A DNA stretch of 19,941 bases from Ectocarpus siliculosus (GCA_000310025.1 FN648759.1:1-19941); one strand, 5' to 3'; positions 10,130-19,195 are shown, counted from the first letter of the stretch. The notes: a model not told the origin generated them from the sequence alone. Made by a program: numbers and translations.

Positions 10130-10530
10130 CCTTCACAAGCAAACAATGTACAAGATTGCCACACCAAAACCCGATCCGCTCCTCACCATCGGCGTACTTG
10201 CCACACTTACATTTTTCCACGCAAATACGCCAACGACATCCATCCCTAACCCACAAAGACACAACAAACTATGCCATGGACACACCAAATACATGAAAGG
10301 TAATCCTCACTAGCTGCATCCTGCGACATCCAGAACCTATACTACATGAGCCCGGGCGAACAAACCCGGGATGCGTAATATGGGAAAATCACACCCAGGA
10401 CATCACAACGTATTTCACCACCAGCACTCTGAGACTGTAACAACAGACGATACCACCTCAGCAGGCACTGCCCAACGTGTGTGCACCACAACAGGCTACT
10501 GACTGCTGTTCTCAGCAGAACAAACAAAGG
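10130..10530. other. AC-rich stretch without a recognisable gene
   Basis: The plus strand is rich in A and C (CACAAAGACACAACAAACT-like), and only chance-length ORFs are present. It separates the broken minus-strand ORFs from the palindromic satellite. Confidence 0.4.
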
Positions 10531-10535
10531 TAATG

Positions 10536-10563
10536 TTATTTACGGCACCGGTGTCGCAAATAA
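10536..10563 (+). repeat. 28-bp near-perfect palindrome, diverged satellite word
   Basis: TTATTTACGGCACC is followed directly by GGTGTCGCAAATAA, its reverse complement but for two bases. The same words (TTTACGACACC / GGTGTCGTAAA) form the palindrome inside the satellite that starts 100 bp downstream, so this is an outlying relic of that family. Confidence 0.75.
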
Positions 10564-10653
10564 TATATATGACACCACACAACATGCGTCGAAACTACAA
10601 TCTCTGTATTCCTGCGGCTCTAAGCTGTCACGTAAGCCGTCGTTCGTTCCATA

Positions 10654-11374
10654 GTGACCGATGGTTGCCGAGGTATGGCCCAAAGTGACATCACGGCACC
10701 ACCTCGGCGGTGTCGTAAATATGGTTATTTACGACACCGCGCGAAACTTTCCGAAAACATACGAAATCAATTGCGGTGTGTTCCCACGCCCACCAGCTAT
10801 TGTGCAAGCCGTTATTTGACCGAAAATAATGTGTGGTTCCCGAGATACGCGCAAGAATGTGGCCGCCGTACCACCTCGGCGGCGTCGTAATTATGCCTTC
10901 TTTACGGCACCACGTGAAACTTTCCGAAAACACCTCCAATAGGCACGAAACCAATTTCGGCGTGTTCCCACGCCCTCCACCTGTTGTGCAAGCAGTTATT
11001 AAGCCGAAACCAACATGGGGTTCCCGAGATACGCCGAAGAATGTGGCCGCAGCACCACCTCTCCGGTGCCGTAATTATGCCATACTTCCGACACCGCGCG
11101 AAACATTCCGAGAACACATCCTCTGGGCACGTAAACAATTTCGCTGTGTTCCCACACCCACCAGCTGTCGAGTAATAAGTCGTTATTCCACCGAAACCAA
11201 CATGGAGTTCCCGAGATACGCCCCGAGAATGGCCGCAGCACCACCTCGCCGGCATTTCATTTACGACACTGCACGAAACTTTGCGAAAACACCTCCGACA
11301 GGCACAAAACTAGTTGCGTTGTGTTCCCAGGCCCCCGGCTGTCACACAAGCCGTCATTCCGCCGAACTCAACAG
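10654..11374 (+). repeat. Satellite-like tandem array, unit about 173-184 bp
   Basis: GAAACTTTCCGAAAAC or a close variant starts units at 10743, 10916, 11100 and 11275 (spacings 173, 184, 175). Each full unit then carries GGCACGAAACCAAT-like, GTGTTCCCACGCCC, CAAGC-GTTATT, CCGAAACCAACATGG, TTCCCGAGATACGC, AATGTGGCCGCAGCACCACCTC and a palindromic TTTACGACACCGCGC junction. A partial unit precedes 10743, and the last copy stops near 11374 where other DNA begins. Copies differ by perhaps 15-25 per cent. Open frames across it (up to 183 codons) are products of the repeat. Confidence 0.85.
10707..10740 (+). repeat. Perfect 15-bp inverted repeat at the satellite unit junction
   Basis: GCGGTGTCGTAAATA (10707-10721) and TATTTACGACACCGC (10726-10740) are exact reverse complements around a TGGT loop. 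Later junctions keep decayed versions (about 10878-10912, 11065-11097, 11248-11272). Confidence 0.9.
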
Positions 11375-11516
11375 TCATAAATAGACCAGGATTTAATTTA
11401 CAACTTAGACCAGGATTTACTAAGTGAGAAAAATAACTCACTTTGCCGGGACTCGAACCCACGACCTGGCCCTTAGCAGGCTGCGAGGGTACTCACTAGA
11501 CCACCGTGTAACAACC
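11375..11516 (-). mobile_element. tRNA-derived SINE-like element, tRNA-Ser-like head
   Basis: On the minus strand, GGTGGTCTAGTGAGTACCC (near 11500) fits an RNA polymerase III A box, and GGGTTCGAGTCCC (11448-11460) fits a B box. Between them is a loop CTGCTAA with a GCT triplet at the anticodon position, as in tRNA-Ser. The acceptor ends do not pair well (only outer positions match), the anticodon stem is poor, and no long variable arm is obvious, so I do not call a functional tRNA. The tRNA-unrelated part follows leftward: a hairpin CTCACTT/AAGTGAG (11437-11443 with 11422-11428), then a 14-bp word TAAATCCTGGTCTA present twice (11406-11419 and 11382-11395) as a terminal repeat. It lies inside the satellite array. 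No target-site duplication is clear. Confidence 0.6.
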
Positions 11517-11830
11517 TGAACGTGTGGAGATACTGTGAGTTAGTGGAGACTCTCTTTCTTTTCTGGTATCAAGTGGCAACAGCAAGAAGAACACGACTGA
11601 CTATCTGTGTAGACTAGAAGCACGACGGACGAACTATTATCTCAATACGCTTGCCGTCGCGATAGATGCGCACCGCTACCGCTATACGAACGAGCAGACT
11701 GTTGTTAAACCTGACTATGTACGATAACCGTACGACCATTGCAGCACACGAGCATAACAGCAGCAACCGCAGCAGCAGCCGCATGTCTGTGTACAATGGT
11801 CCCTCAAGAACAAACATATAAATAGGACAT
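11517..11830. other. Unassigned segment within the interrupted satellite
   Basis: It lies between the SINE-like head and the resumed satellite. It contains a CAG-rich patch near 11757-11782 that accounts for a Leu-rich minus-strand ORF, and CTGGTATCAAGTGGC at about 11562, which resembles an initiator-tRNA primer site but has no supporting LTR. I see no gene. Confidence 0.4.
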
Positions 11831-11932
11831 ATTTACGTCATCGCGCTATATGCTCCGATAACACATCTAATGGGCACGAAACCAACTAGCTATCGCGCAA
11901 GCCGATATTCGGCCGAAACCAATGTGGGGTTG
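11831..11932 (+). repeat. Truncated satellite unit beyond the insertion
   Basis: The order TTTACGTCATCGCGC, CCGATAACACATCTAATGGG, CACGAAACCAA, CGCAAGCCGATATTC and GGCCGAAACCAATGTGGGGTT follows the satellite unit, with about 25 bp missing in the GTGTTCCCACGCCC part. It shows the array once continued here. Confidence 0.75.
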
Positions 11933-12134
11933 CAGCTATTCATGTAGATCAACATCTTGCCTTTCTCAAGGGTTTTGGGTTACGACGGCCGAGAATGAGA
12001 GCGCAGGTGGAGGGAAAAAAAAAACGAAAAATGGAGAAGAATGGGAGTAAAAAGGGAAACGGTGGGGTTGGGAAGAGGGCCGAGGAAGGTGGAATGCAGA
12101 CGCGGGGGACACGTGTTCAAAAGAGGCGGGCATA

Positions 12135-12443
12135 GTGACCAACCGACAACAACACCGCCAACACCAACGGGGTGGAATATCTGTAGGAGGTGGACGTACG
12201 GGCCGCAAGGGGTTTGCCTCACTTGCCAAATGGGGTTGGAGGAAGCGCGCAGCCCTCAGCTTCCACGAGCAAAGCGGTGGGGCGTGGAAAGTCAAACATC
12301 CTTTGCCGAGTGCACCGGAGGGCATCAGCGACGGAAACGCCGCAGCGGAGCAGCGTCTGCAAGAGCGTGCGGATCGGGAACTGCTTCGGATGATGCATAT
12401 GTTTGGGAGAAAGGTGATTGGGCGGGAGGGCAATGTTGGTTAG
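12135..12443 (+). CDS. Unrecognised short ORF, doubtful gene
   Basis: This 102-codon plus-strand ORF is N-terminally basic, with a predicted helical C-terminus (NAAAEQRLQERADRELLRMM). It overlaps an equally long plus-strand frame (12041-12466) and a 155-codon minus-strand frame, so openness alone is not evidence. The helical segment is the only part that looks protein-like. No family is recognised. An A10 tract lies upstream at about 12016-12025. Confidence 0.2.
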   Translation: MTNRQQHRQHQRGGISVGGGRTGRKGFASLAKWGWRKRAALSFHEQSGGAWKVKHPLPSAPEGISDGNAAAEQRLQERADRELLRMMHMFGRKVIGREGNVG

Positions 12444-12646
12444 CAGACGTTATTTGCGTTCCCTGACACAGTTGGTGTAGAGTATTCCCCCGAATACCAC
12501 GAATCTGCTGCGAATTTCATGGGCGGAAGGAGTGAAATTGATCCGGTCCGTTTACATGTAGTAGTCTATATGTTTCACCGACATCATACCATTTTACCTT
12601 AGATTATCGTCTTGGGTTTGCAGTATTTCACATCCCGTTATTCTGA

Positions 12647-13880
12647 GGTACTGAAACTGCAGAGTTTTGGCTTTAGATGCACATCGATTCCTTCGACGAG
12701 GAAGCCTCCTCGAAGATGACAGTAACACATGTTTTGCGCAATGACGCCTTGCGATGGTATGCCTCTGATTCGATCAACCAAGAGAAGTGCACGTGTGACA
12801 CCGGGACTTCGGGCACAGCCAGCTCTTACTACGAATGTCAAGGACAAGAAGGAAGGAGAGAATTTCTCACGTAGGGATACTACAGTGAAACAGCATGTTT
12901 TGAAGAAGTCGGGACTCAGTTTGACGCCGCAACTTGGGGCACCGAAAGCCTTGCCTATGAAAAGAATATGTCGAAGAAGTCGGGACTCAGTTTGAAACCG
13001 CAACTTGGGACACCGAAAGCATTGCGTATGAATGTCATCGGCCAGAATGAATGAGTGAACTGCTTGAAGACCGTGTTTCCGTGAGGCTCTATTTCTTCAA
13101 CGACGTGGTACGTACTGCGTGTTTTAGGATATATCAGATATTGAAGAGCTTACACTCCGATGCGACCACCGGGTCGTTGAACCGAACACGCACAGTTTTG
13201 TTTCAGATGCGTATGGGTTTTCTCGACGAGTGACCCTTCTCGAAGCTGGCTGTGAAACATATTTTCCGCAATGACGCCTTGCGATGTTGCGCCTCTGATT
13301 CGACCATACAAGGGAGGTATGCGTGTCGGAGTCGAGACTCGATTTCAGACCGGGACTTGTCAGCCCTCGATATGGATGTTATGGAGAAGAAGGACGGAGT
13401 GAAATTCCCACGTAGGGTTACGACAGTGAAGACAGTGAAACAGCTTGTTTGGAAGGAGTCGGGACCCCGTTCCCCAACTTGGTACACCGAAAGCCTGTCG
13501 ATGAATGTCATCGGCAAGAATGAATGAGCGACCTTCGTGAAGACCATGTTTCCATGCAGCTCTATTTGTTCAACGATGGTTCCAATTTCTTTGGGATGCC
13601 ACAGAAAATTTGCACCACGTTCACTCCCAAGCTCCCAAGTTGACAACGGTGCCGTGGTACTGAAAACGCAGAGTATTGTTTCAGATGCTCATCGGTTACC
13701 TCGACCAGTTACCTTCCTCGAAGCTGACAGTTGAAGTAAATATTTGGCAACAATGCCCTGCTATATGATGCCTCTGATTCGATCAAACCAGGGAGATTTG
13801 CATGTCGGAATCGAGACTCGGTTTCACACCGGGACGTGGGACACCGAAATCTTGGCTTTGGGACCGTTCACAAGGTCTAC
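12647..13880 (+). repeat. Three-copy tandem array, unit about 480-530 bp
   Basis: Copies start near 12647, 13172 and 13656. The marker GCCTCTGATTCGA occurs at 12761, 13291 and 13770 (spacings 530 and 479). Other shared blocks are TTTCAGATGC, CTCGACGAG, AATGACGCCTTGCGATG, CACCGGGAC, TTCCCACGTAGGGTTACGACAGTGAAACAGC-like, GTCGGGAC, CACCGAAAGCC, ATGAATGTCATCGGC-AGAATGAATGAG, and GAAGACC-TGTTTCC. Copy 1 has an internal 71-bp duplication (12902-12972 repeated at 12973-13043). Copy 3 is cut short near 13880. Both strands show long ORFs here, inherited from the same repeat. Confidence 0.85.
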
Positions 13881-13980
13881 GAGGATGAAAATCTCGAACC
13901 CACCTCGTACTATGTGGTAATGGATTCAAGAGGTTGCGTGTAGACGGTTCCGCCTGGCGTCGTGAACGCCAACGTGGCGC

Positions 13981-14448
13981 ATGCCAGATCGATGCCGGTA
14001 CGCCAACAACCACCAAACAGGCGGGGGAAAAGAGTGGGCAGGGGCAGAGTTGGGGGGGGCGCACAGCAGATGTGACACCAACGAGGGTGGGATCGACGGC
14101 AGTCCGCCGAAGAAGAGCGTGGAGAGGGGGGGAAGCCGGAATAGTAGCACCGAGGGGCAGGATGAGCAACGACTATTCCGACAAGAACAAAGGAGTAGAA
14201 GCAACGGCCAAGAGGATCCCGAAAGTGATGCCTACTCGGGCAAGGGGAAGAGAAACGGCGATGACCAGGAGGATGACGGCAGTGATGCCTACTCGGGCAA
14301 GAATAGGAGTAGCGGCGATGACGACCACAACTGGGGCTTACTTTCGACGGCGACAACGACAACGAGGGCGTGCACCCCGCAGAACGTGCAGAAGGTGCGG
14401 CAGAACGCCGCAAGGCATTCAATTAGCGCCGAGTCTTCGCCACGATGA
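13981..14448 (+). CDS. Low-complexity hydrophilic ORF upstream of the Helitron remnant
   Basis: This 155-codon frame is rich in Gly, Ser, Asp, Asn and Arg. It holds a 57-bp tandem duplication (14221-14277 and 14278-14334), so SDAYSGK is encoded twice with acidic GDDQEDDG-type sequence between. It could be a disordered N-terminal part of the Helitron protein or a separate low-complexity relic. An overlapping 205-codon frame (13934-14551) carries the CxxC motif at its end. Minus-strand frames are equally long, so coding status is uncertain. Confidence 0.25.
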   Translation: MPDRCRYANNHQTGGGKEWAGAELGGAHSRCDTNEGGIDGSPPKKSVERGGSRNSSTEGQDEQRLFRQEQRSRSNGQEDPESDAYSGKGKRNGDDQEDDGSDAYSGKNRSSGDDDHNWGLLSTATTTTRACTPQNVQKVRQNAARHSISAESSPR

Positions 14449-15444
14449 TCCCCGAATAAATTGCAGGACTTACCACAGTGAGGGAAAGCTCGCATTCCAA
14501 CGTTCAATGGCTACTGCACGATCCCAACTACGGCTACAGCGAACTCAATGAAGCCATCATGACAAAGATACGGACGGCTTTACAACAGGTTTTGCCGTGT
14601 ATTGGTCACCTGACAACTGCAATGAGCAACCGGTGCGTGCGATGCGAAACAGACACAGTTACATATGCATCACTACCTGTTTCATTTCCCTCCTCAGCCA
14701 AATGCTAGCATGATTACACAATGATCGCAACATCATCAGAAATGTACTGTCTGCATGCATTGCAATACATTTATCTGTACCAAAACACTCGCCAAAATTC
14801 GAAAAACCAACTGTTCTTTTTTCTACGCCTGCCGCCTTAGGCCTCGATCCAGAACGATATGCAAATCTTTGGCGTTTTCGTCACCTGATGCTCCTTCTGC
14901 AGAAATGATGGCGGTCGGCACACGCGCTAAAGGAGTCATGCTACGTGACAAAGCAGCATTGACCAGGACACTTACCAGCGAGAAAAACGCCATCTCCGCT
15001 TACGGCAAGGGTTATTTTCCGTTAACGTTCCCATTGCTTTTCCCACAAGGCATGGCACGTTGCCATGAAAAGCACAACTGGGAATGACATCACGCCCGCA
15101 CAATGGGGGACACAGCTGTTGGTACGGGAACCCCGATTTCAACAACGTGGTCCTTTGGTGAACGAATTCCTCATCGACGTATTCAGCTGTATCGAGGATC
15201 AATGGCTCACCTTTCACGCACATAACCAAGACAAGTACCGCAAGTCATTACACCACAATTCGGCGGTGTCACGGATACCAAGATCTCTCGGGACTACATC
15301 ATCTGCCCCAGCCTATAGAGGTACCATTCCGTCCAGTTTTGGGGTGGATTCAAAGATCAGGCGAAAAAAATCACGGAAGAAGGGATGGCCATCTCACGAA
15401 TGCTGCAACAGCACAACAAAAACAAACATACCTACATTGGTTGA
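14387..15444 (+). pseudogene. Helitron Rep/helicase remnant (Helitron-like N domain), frameshifted
   Basis: Four consecutive pieces follow the order of Helitron replicases. At 14387-14500 CRRCG is followed by NCRTYHSEGKLAF, like the C-x-x-C and C-C-x-x-GK segment. At 14826-15084 (another frame) APSAEMMAV, then YFPLTFPLLFPQG, match the PTADEVA and YDPLQYPLLFPYG blocks. At 15089-15350 (third frame) ITPAQWGTQLLVREPRFQQR and LVNEFLIDVFSCIEDQWL match the REYY-YRLQ and LFQ-FLVDAYVKIE-RL blocks, then IPSSF matches LPSSF. A +1 shift then gives GFKDQAKKITEEGMAISRML, ending at a TGA near 15444. At least three frame changes make it dead. The catalytic HUH/Tyr motifs and the helicase are absent; the proposed 3' end follows within 250 bp. 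Helitrons replicate by rolling circle. Confidence 0.75.
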
Positions 15445-15637
15445 TGGACATTTAGACAATTTATACCACATCCGTCCAGCCCTGAGAGCCCACAACCGGG
15501 TCGCCCAGAGCGCAGCGGCGTCATTAGGACCATCACTCAAATCTTCACTACCATGCGTTGGCCAAGACCATACCCCAACAAAGCACACATCTTAAAATTT
15601 CGAATCGTTCAATTTTACAACCTTCGGTTTGCAATTC

Positions 15638-15683
15638 GGGCCCCGGCGCCCACTCGGGGCGGCGGGGCCCTTCAATCCCCTGG
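15638..15683 (+). mobile_element. Candidate Helitron 3' terminus: hairpin plus CTGG
   Basis: GGGCCCCGGCGCCC (15638-15651) pairs with GGGCGGCGGGGCCC (15657-15670) over a 5-nt loop with two adjacent mismatches. Nine bases later comes CTGG (15680-15683), followed by T. Helitron ends are known for a GC-rich hairpin about 10 nt before CTRR, inserted before T. It lies on the same strand as, and downstream of, the Rep remnant. The 5' TC end cannot be located from one sequence. Confidence 0.5.
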
Positions 15684-16139
15684 TACAACCAAACCCGACA
15701 AGGAAAATCGCAGGAAAATACAAAAAAACAGGCCTCGTCAGCCCCCACTACAACCAAAACGACGATTTCGACAATATCCGGCGACGAGCTCGCCCGCCCT
15801 ACGTGGCTTCCACTGCTTCAATCGGAATCGAAGCAGACGTGCCGTGTGTGCCGGTTGAAGACGTCTCGCGAACATCACACGGTATACAAGGAAATGTGGA
15901 CAATTAAACTTGCTAGGAACCAGGGGTCACCTTGGCCCCCAACTTATCCCCCCCCCACCGGATGCTGTTCGGTCGTCCCTTAGCTCCGCACCTACTCAAT
16001 AATTTGCGTCGGACACCTGATTCTCCTCGATCTCTCAAGCTCGCTGTACCACCTTTTCTGCGTCCCCTGCCCGCCCTGCCTGAATCATACACCGAGCAAT
16101 ATCGCGCAGCGCCGTCGCGACCTGTGAATCGTCAGCCCC
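15684..16139. other. Stretch between Helitron end and TPR gene, possible zinc-ribbon fragment
   Basis: No sound gene is seen. A plus-strand frame (15558-15983) holds QTCRVCRLKTSREHH starting near 15834. A neighbouring frame then has KCGQ. Together these recall the C-terminal Cys-rich ribbon of piggyBac-type transposases, but the second Cys pair is not there and a frameshift is needed. The rest is pyrimidine-rich. Confidence 0.25.
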
Positions 16140-17106
16140 TCACCTCTTCTCAGCATCCTCGAGTACTCGCCTGAAGTAACCTTCCGCCTCCTCTGGACGC
16201 CTTGCCTCCAGGAGACACCAACCCATTATTGTAGCATAGCAAAGCAAGAGTTCTGCGGTCGCCCCCGCGGCCTCCCCGATATCTATAGCTTGTTTAAGTA
16301 GCTCTTCTGACTTCTCTACCCACCCAGCTTTCAACGCACGCTGCCATGAAGTATAGCGCCGATGAGTAATATACTTGTTGGCCGGTCATGCCCACTATCT
16401 TGAGATAGTCTTCGCGGCGTCCCTGGCCAACTAGACTTGTTTTAAGATAGTCAAGTATTTTCCCGTAGACATTTCGCATTCTCGTATTTTCCCAAACGTC
16501 CTCCCCCGGCCGAATGTTTTTCACAGGAACTACAGTAGTCTCCAAAACAGGTGTTCCCCGTTGACAACGGACTCTTTCATCACTCTCAGCATGAGCTTCT
16601 AGGTTCGGGAAATCCCAACTGTCTTCGTATAGATCTGCGACAAAACTCAAAGCTCCAATTCTCACTTGACCCGAAGAACACATTCGGACCAATTCGTCAT
16701 CGTACGACCGAGAGACCGAATAGGCTTTGCCACCCACCCGCTCTAGCGCGCACCACACATCCGAGACGACGCCTGTAGACCTAGTATCTGCTCGCACCTT
16801 TTTGCGCTCTTCCGTCCTTCTTACAACCGTGCCTTCTCCGCGACCTTGGTACCGCTGACACGCACTTGATGACAGAAACGCGCTGTGTTTGTTCTCAACG
16901 TCCCCGCCGTATTCACGCATCGTCGTGACTTGGGATGCGCCCACAACAACACCGCGGACCACGCAGGAGCTCGTTGATGCGTTCGACCAGGCGTGGGAAG
17001 CGTCCCAGGCTAAATGTCCCCCAGTATTTTCGTTGAGAGGAGAAAACGATGATGGTGAAACTACACCGCAGAACTTCCCTTGCCTAGTCGTCTTCGGCGT
17101 TTGGGG
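16140..17106 (-). pseudogene. TPR-repeat protein, frameshifted within the first TPR
   Basis: The minus strand is open for 270 codons (17106-16294; first ATG at 16920). A second frame open to the stop at 16140 overlaps it. The upstream frame ends with SALYFMAACVES, helix A of a TPR. The downstream frame supplies GWVEKSEELLKQAIDIGEAA, helix B, and then a full second TPR (ATIMGWCLLEARRPEEAEGY, with Gly8, Ala20 and Phe24-like positions). Spacing of the repeats is about 41-42 residues, as in kinesin-light-chain-type arrays. The break is at a G-rich run (16315-16328 plus coordinates), so a one-base indel, real or a sequencing error, explains it. A 34-nt GT-AG intron (16341-16374) also restores frame but removes helix A, so I prefer the indel. 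N-terminal residues have no recognised domain. TPRs are protein-binding scaffolds. It may also be one exon of a longer gene. Confidence 0.5.
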
Positions 17107-17948
17107 TTATTTCGACAAGGCATGGAGCGTAGAGAGGGGGAGAGGGGACAGGAGGACGGAATACCTTTCTCTGTTTTCCATACACTTTCAAATTGTGTTG
17201 GCTTTGTGGTGCCCATTTACGGCCACTTTAAGTGACAGAATGTGCCCTCTCGGTGGCGAGCATAGTTTGCACTGGAGACGAGTGGTAAGGGCGCAATATC
17301 GGGGCGATCGGGTCGCTATCTTTGCGCCCAACCTTGCCCAAAATTTCCTCCTTGGCGTTGTTTCGAAGTGGTTGTGAGATAAGGTATGGGGGCACCAGAG
17401 TATGGCGGGGTGAGCAGGGGACACCATTACGATCGCTGCGCACCAGTCGCGCATAGATATTTAGCCCCCAACGACGATGGCAGTCCAGCGGCGTATCTGG
17501 GCGAGTCATTGAAAGAGAAGGTCGATGACCGTCGGGTGTTTGGAAGTATATTCCGAAGTAGACCCGTCGTCAGGCAGCGGATTCGGCGATTTGTGTGATA
17601 CCTAACTCAGACGGCTTTGGTACAGAATCAAAACATGGACGTACAGAGGAGGACCGCAGTTGCATCCGGATTGACGTACCTCGAGTATGGAGAATGTCGA
17701 TGGTTGTGACCATTGGGGTGTATAATAATTTCAAGTCGATGGGACTAATCTACATACTTCTAGTAGATACGTTCTGTCCCGATGCATGATGCATAGACTA
17801 CATGCAGATTGAGCGATTTCGTAGTGCAGAACCTTGCCGATTTCGGTACACTGGCAGAGTATGTAGAAATGCGGTGTATGTGGTTTCGCATCATACAACT
17901 TGAAGAATCAACTTTAAGGTAAGTACATTTGTACTCGGGGAAGAGGAA

Positions 17949-17981
17949 GGGCCCCCGCGCCTTACTTGTGCGCGGGGGCCC
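17949..17981 (+). repeat. Perfect 12-bp GC-rich hairpin
   Basis: GGGCCCCCGCGC (17949-17960) and GCGCGGGGGCCC (17970-17981) are exact reverse complements with a 9-nt loop, inside a purine-rich tract. CGAATGGG follows and no CTRR lies at the Helitron spacing, so it is not called a Helitron end. Confidence 0.85.
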
Positions 17982-19195
17982 GAATGGGAAGAGGAGAGCT
18001 GGGCAGAGAGGAAAAAGGAAAGGCTGAAGGACGAATGAGTCGACTTGCTGTTGAAAGCGGGCGGTTCGTAGAAAATTCGAACATATTCCAGCGCGAAGTA
18101 GAGGCATGGGTTCGTGTGAATGGCGTGGTGGTAAAACTGCTCGATTCGCAGTAAATGTTGGCATGGAAGATTCGCTCACGAAAAAGAAGGGGCAGAAACA
18201 TATATGAGGTACCGTTACCATGGAGTAAATAAATGTGTGCGTCGTTTAGGTGGCACGCACTAGTAGGTGACGGGCTGTGTTTAGGGAAGCAGGGGTGTAA
18301 GGAATATCGAAGGGTTGGTTGTTGATGTGTTGTTCGCGTGGTGCCGATGCAAACGCGAGGGGCGGAAAGGGAAAAAAATGAGTCGAGTCTTGACGAAGAA
18401 GACACAGGAAATACGTATGAGAAGCCGATGCATCATGTTGCGAGAATGGATGTGGAACACAAAGCACGCTTGAATGTGAAAAAGTGAGATTGATGGCCCC
18501 GCTTAAGAAAGAATGAAACGGAAGTGAATGGCCGAGCGAAAATGGACCGCAGTGCCCGCAAAGGCAAATAATCCTGGTGGCAAGACCGGACAACTGCAGC
18601 GGGTTGTACAGCAATGCCATGGTTTTGCTGTGGTAAGCCGTGCGTGCGTTGTCGGGTGTGTATCGACGGAGGTACACGTGGCGTCGCAGGATGCTTTCCC
18701 CTAGAAGTCATGAGAGTGTCGCCTGCATGTATGGCAGCGATGTGAACACAAGAATGCGCAAGATTATTACACACCTTGTTCTCAACTCTCAAGCCAACAC
18801 ACAGTTGGTTTTGCGGACTAACCTCTGCAGTTCACCCTCTGCACAGTCACATCTCAGTGACACACCCGTGCACACAACTCTTGGTTAGACTGCTGTTTAG
18901 CGCCAACAGTCTATCTCGTTCCAGTGTAAGAGAGACTGACTGCGGACAACATTTCTGCGAAAGTTTCAAGGGACTTGTGCTCGACTACCACCACCGGTCT
19001 TGACAAACCCTAAACCTGTGACACCATCTCGAAATCTAAGATGGGGGTCTTGGAAGTCGTTCTGGGTTCCATCGCAAGGGAAAGAATGCCCGGATTCTGG
19101 GATCGAGAATAATAATAACGCGATGTTCGCCGCTCGCAGTTCTTGATATTTCGAGCGGTCTATATTCCTCAGTTGCAGAGAAAAAAATTAAAGAA

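Noticed and set aside
10833-11384. 183-codon ORF across the satellite
   Set aside because: It is a by-product of a stop-poor tandem repeat, and the opposite strand is open as well.
11441-11511. Functional tRNA-Ser(GCT) gene
   Set aside because: Acceptor and anticodon stems do not pair properly and no long variable arm is clear, so a tRNA-derived SINE is the better reading.
11560-11576. CTGGTATCAAGTGGC as a retrotransposon primer-binding site
   Set aside because: It matches initiator-tRNA sites only partly, and there is no LTR end just upstream.
13885-13910. Minus-strand GGGTTCGAGAT, B-box-like
   Set aside because: No A box or cloverleaf; probably chance or an over-decayed tRNA relic.
13910-14422. 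170-codon minus-strand ORF, Ser/Pro/Arg-rich
   Set aside because: It is antisense to low-complexity sequence and the Helitron zinc motif; its composition explains the openness.
16889-17377. 162-codon plus-strand ORF with a TTQELVDAFDQAWEAS segment like the tail of Tc1-type transposases
   Set aside because: It is antisense to the open TPR frame for part of its length, and neither catalytic Asp nor the DDE spacing is seen.
17760-18792. Four long overlapping minus-strand ORFs (119-153 codons)
   Set aside because: They overlap in all three frames and reflect purine bias on the plus strand; no domain was seen.
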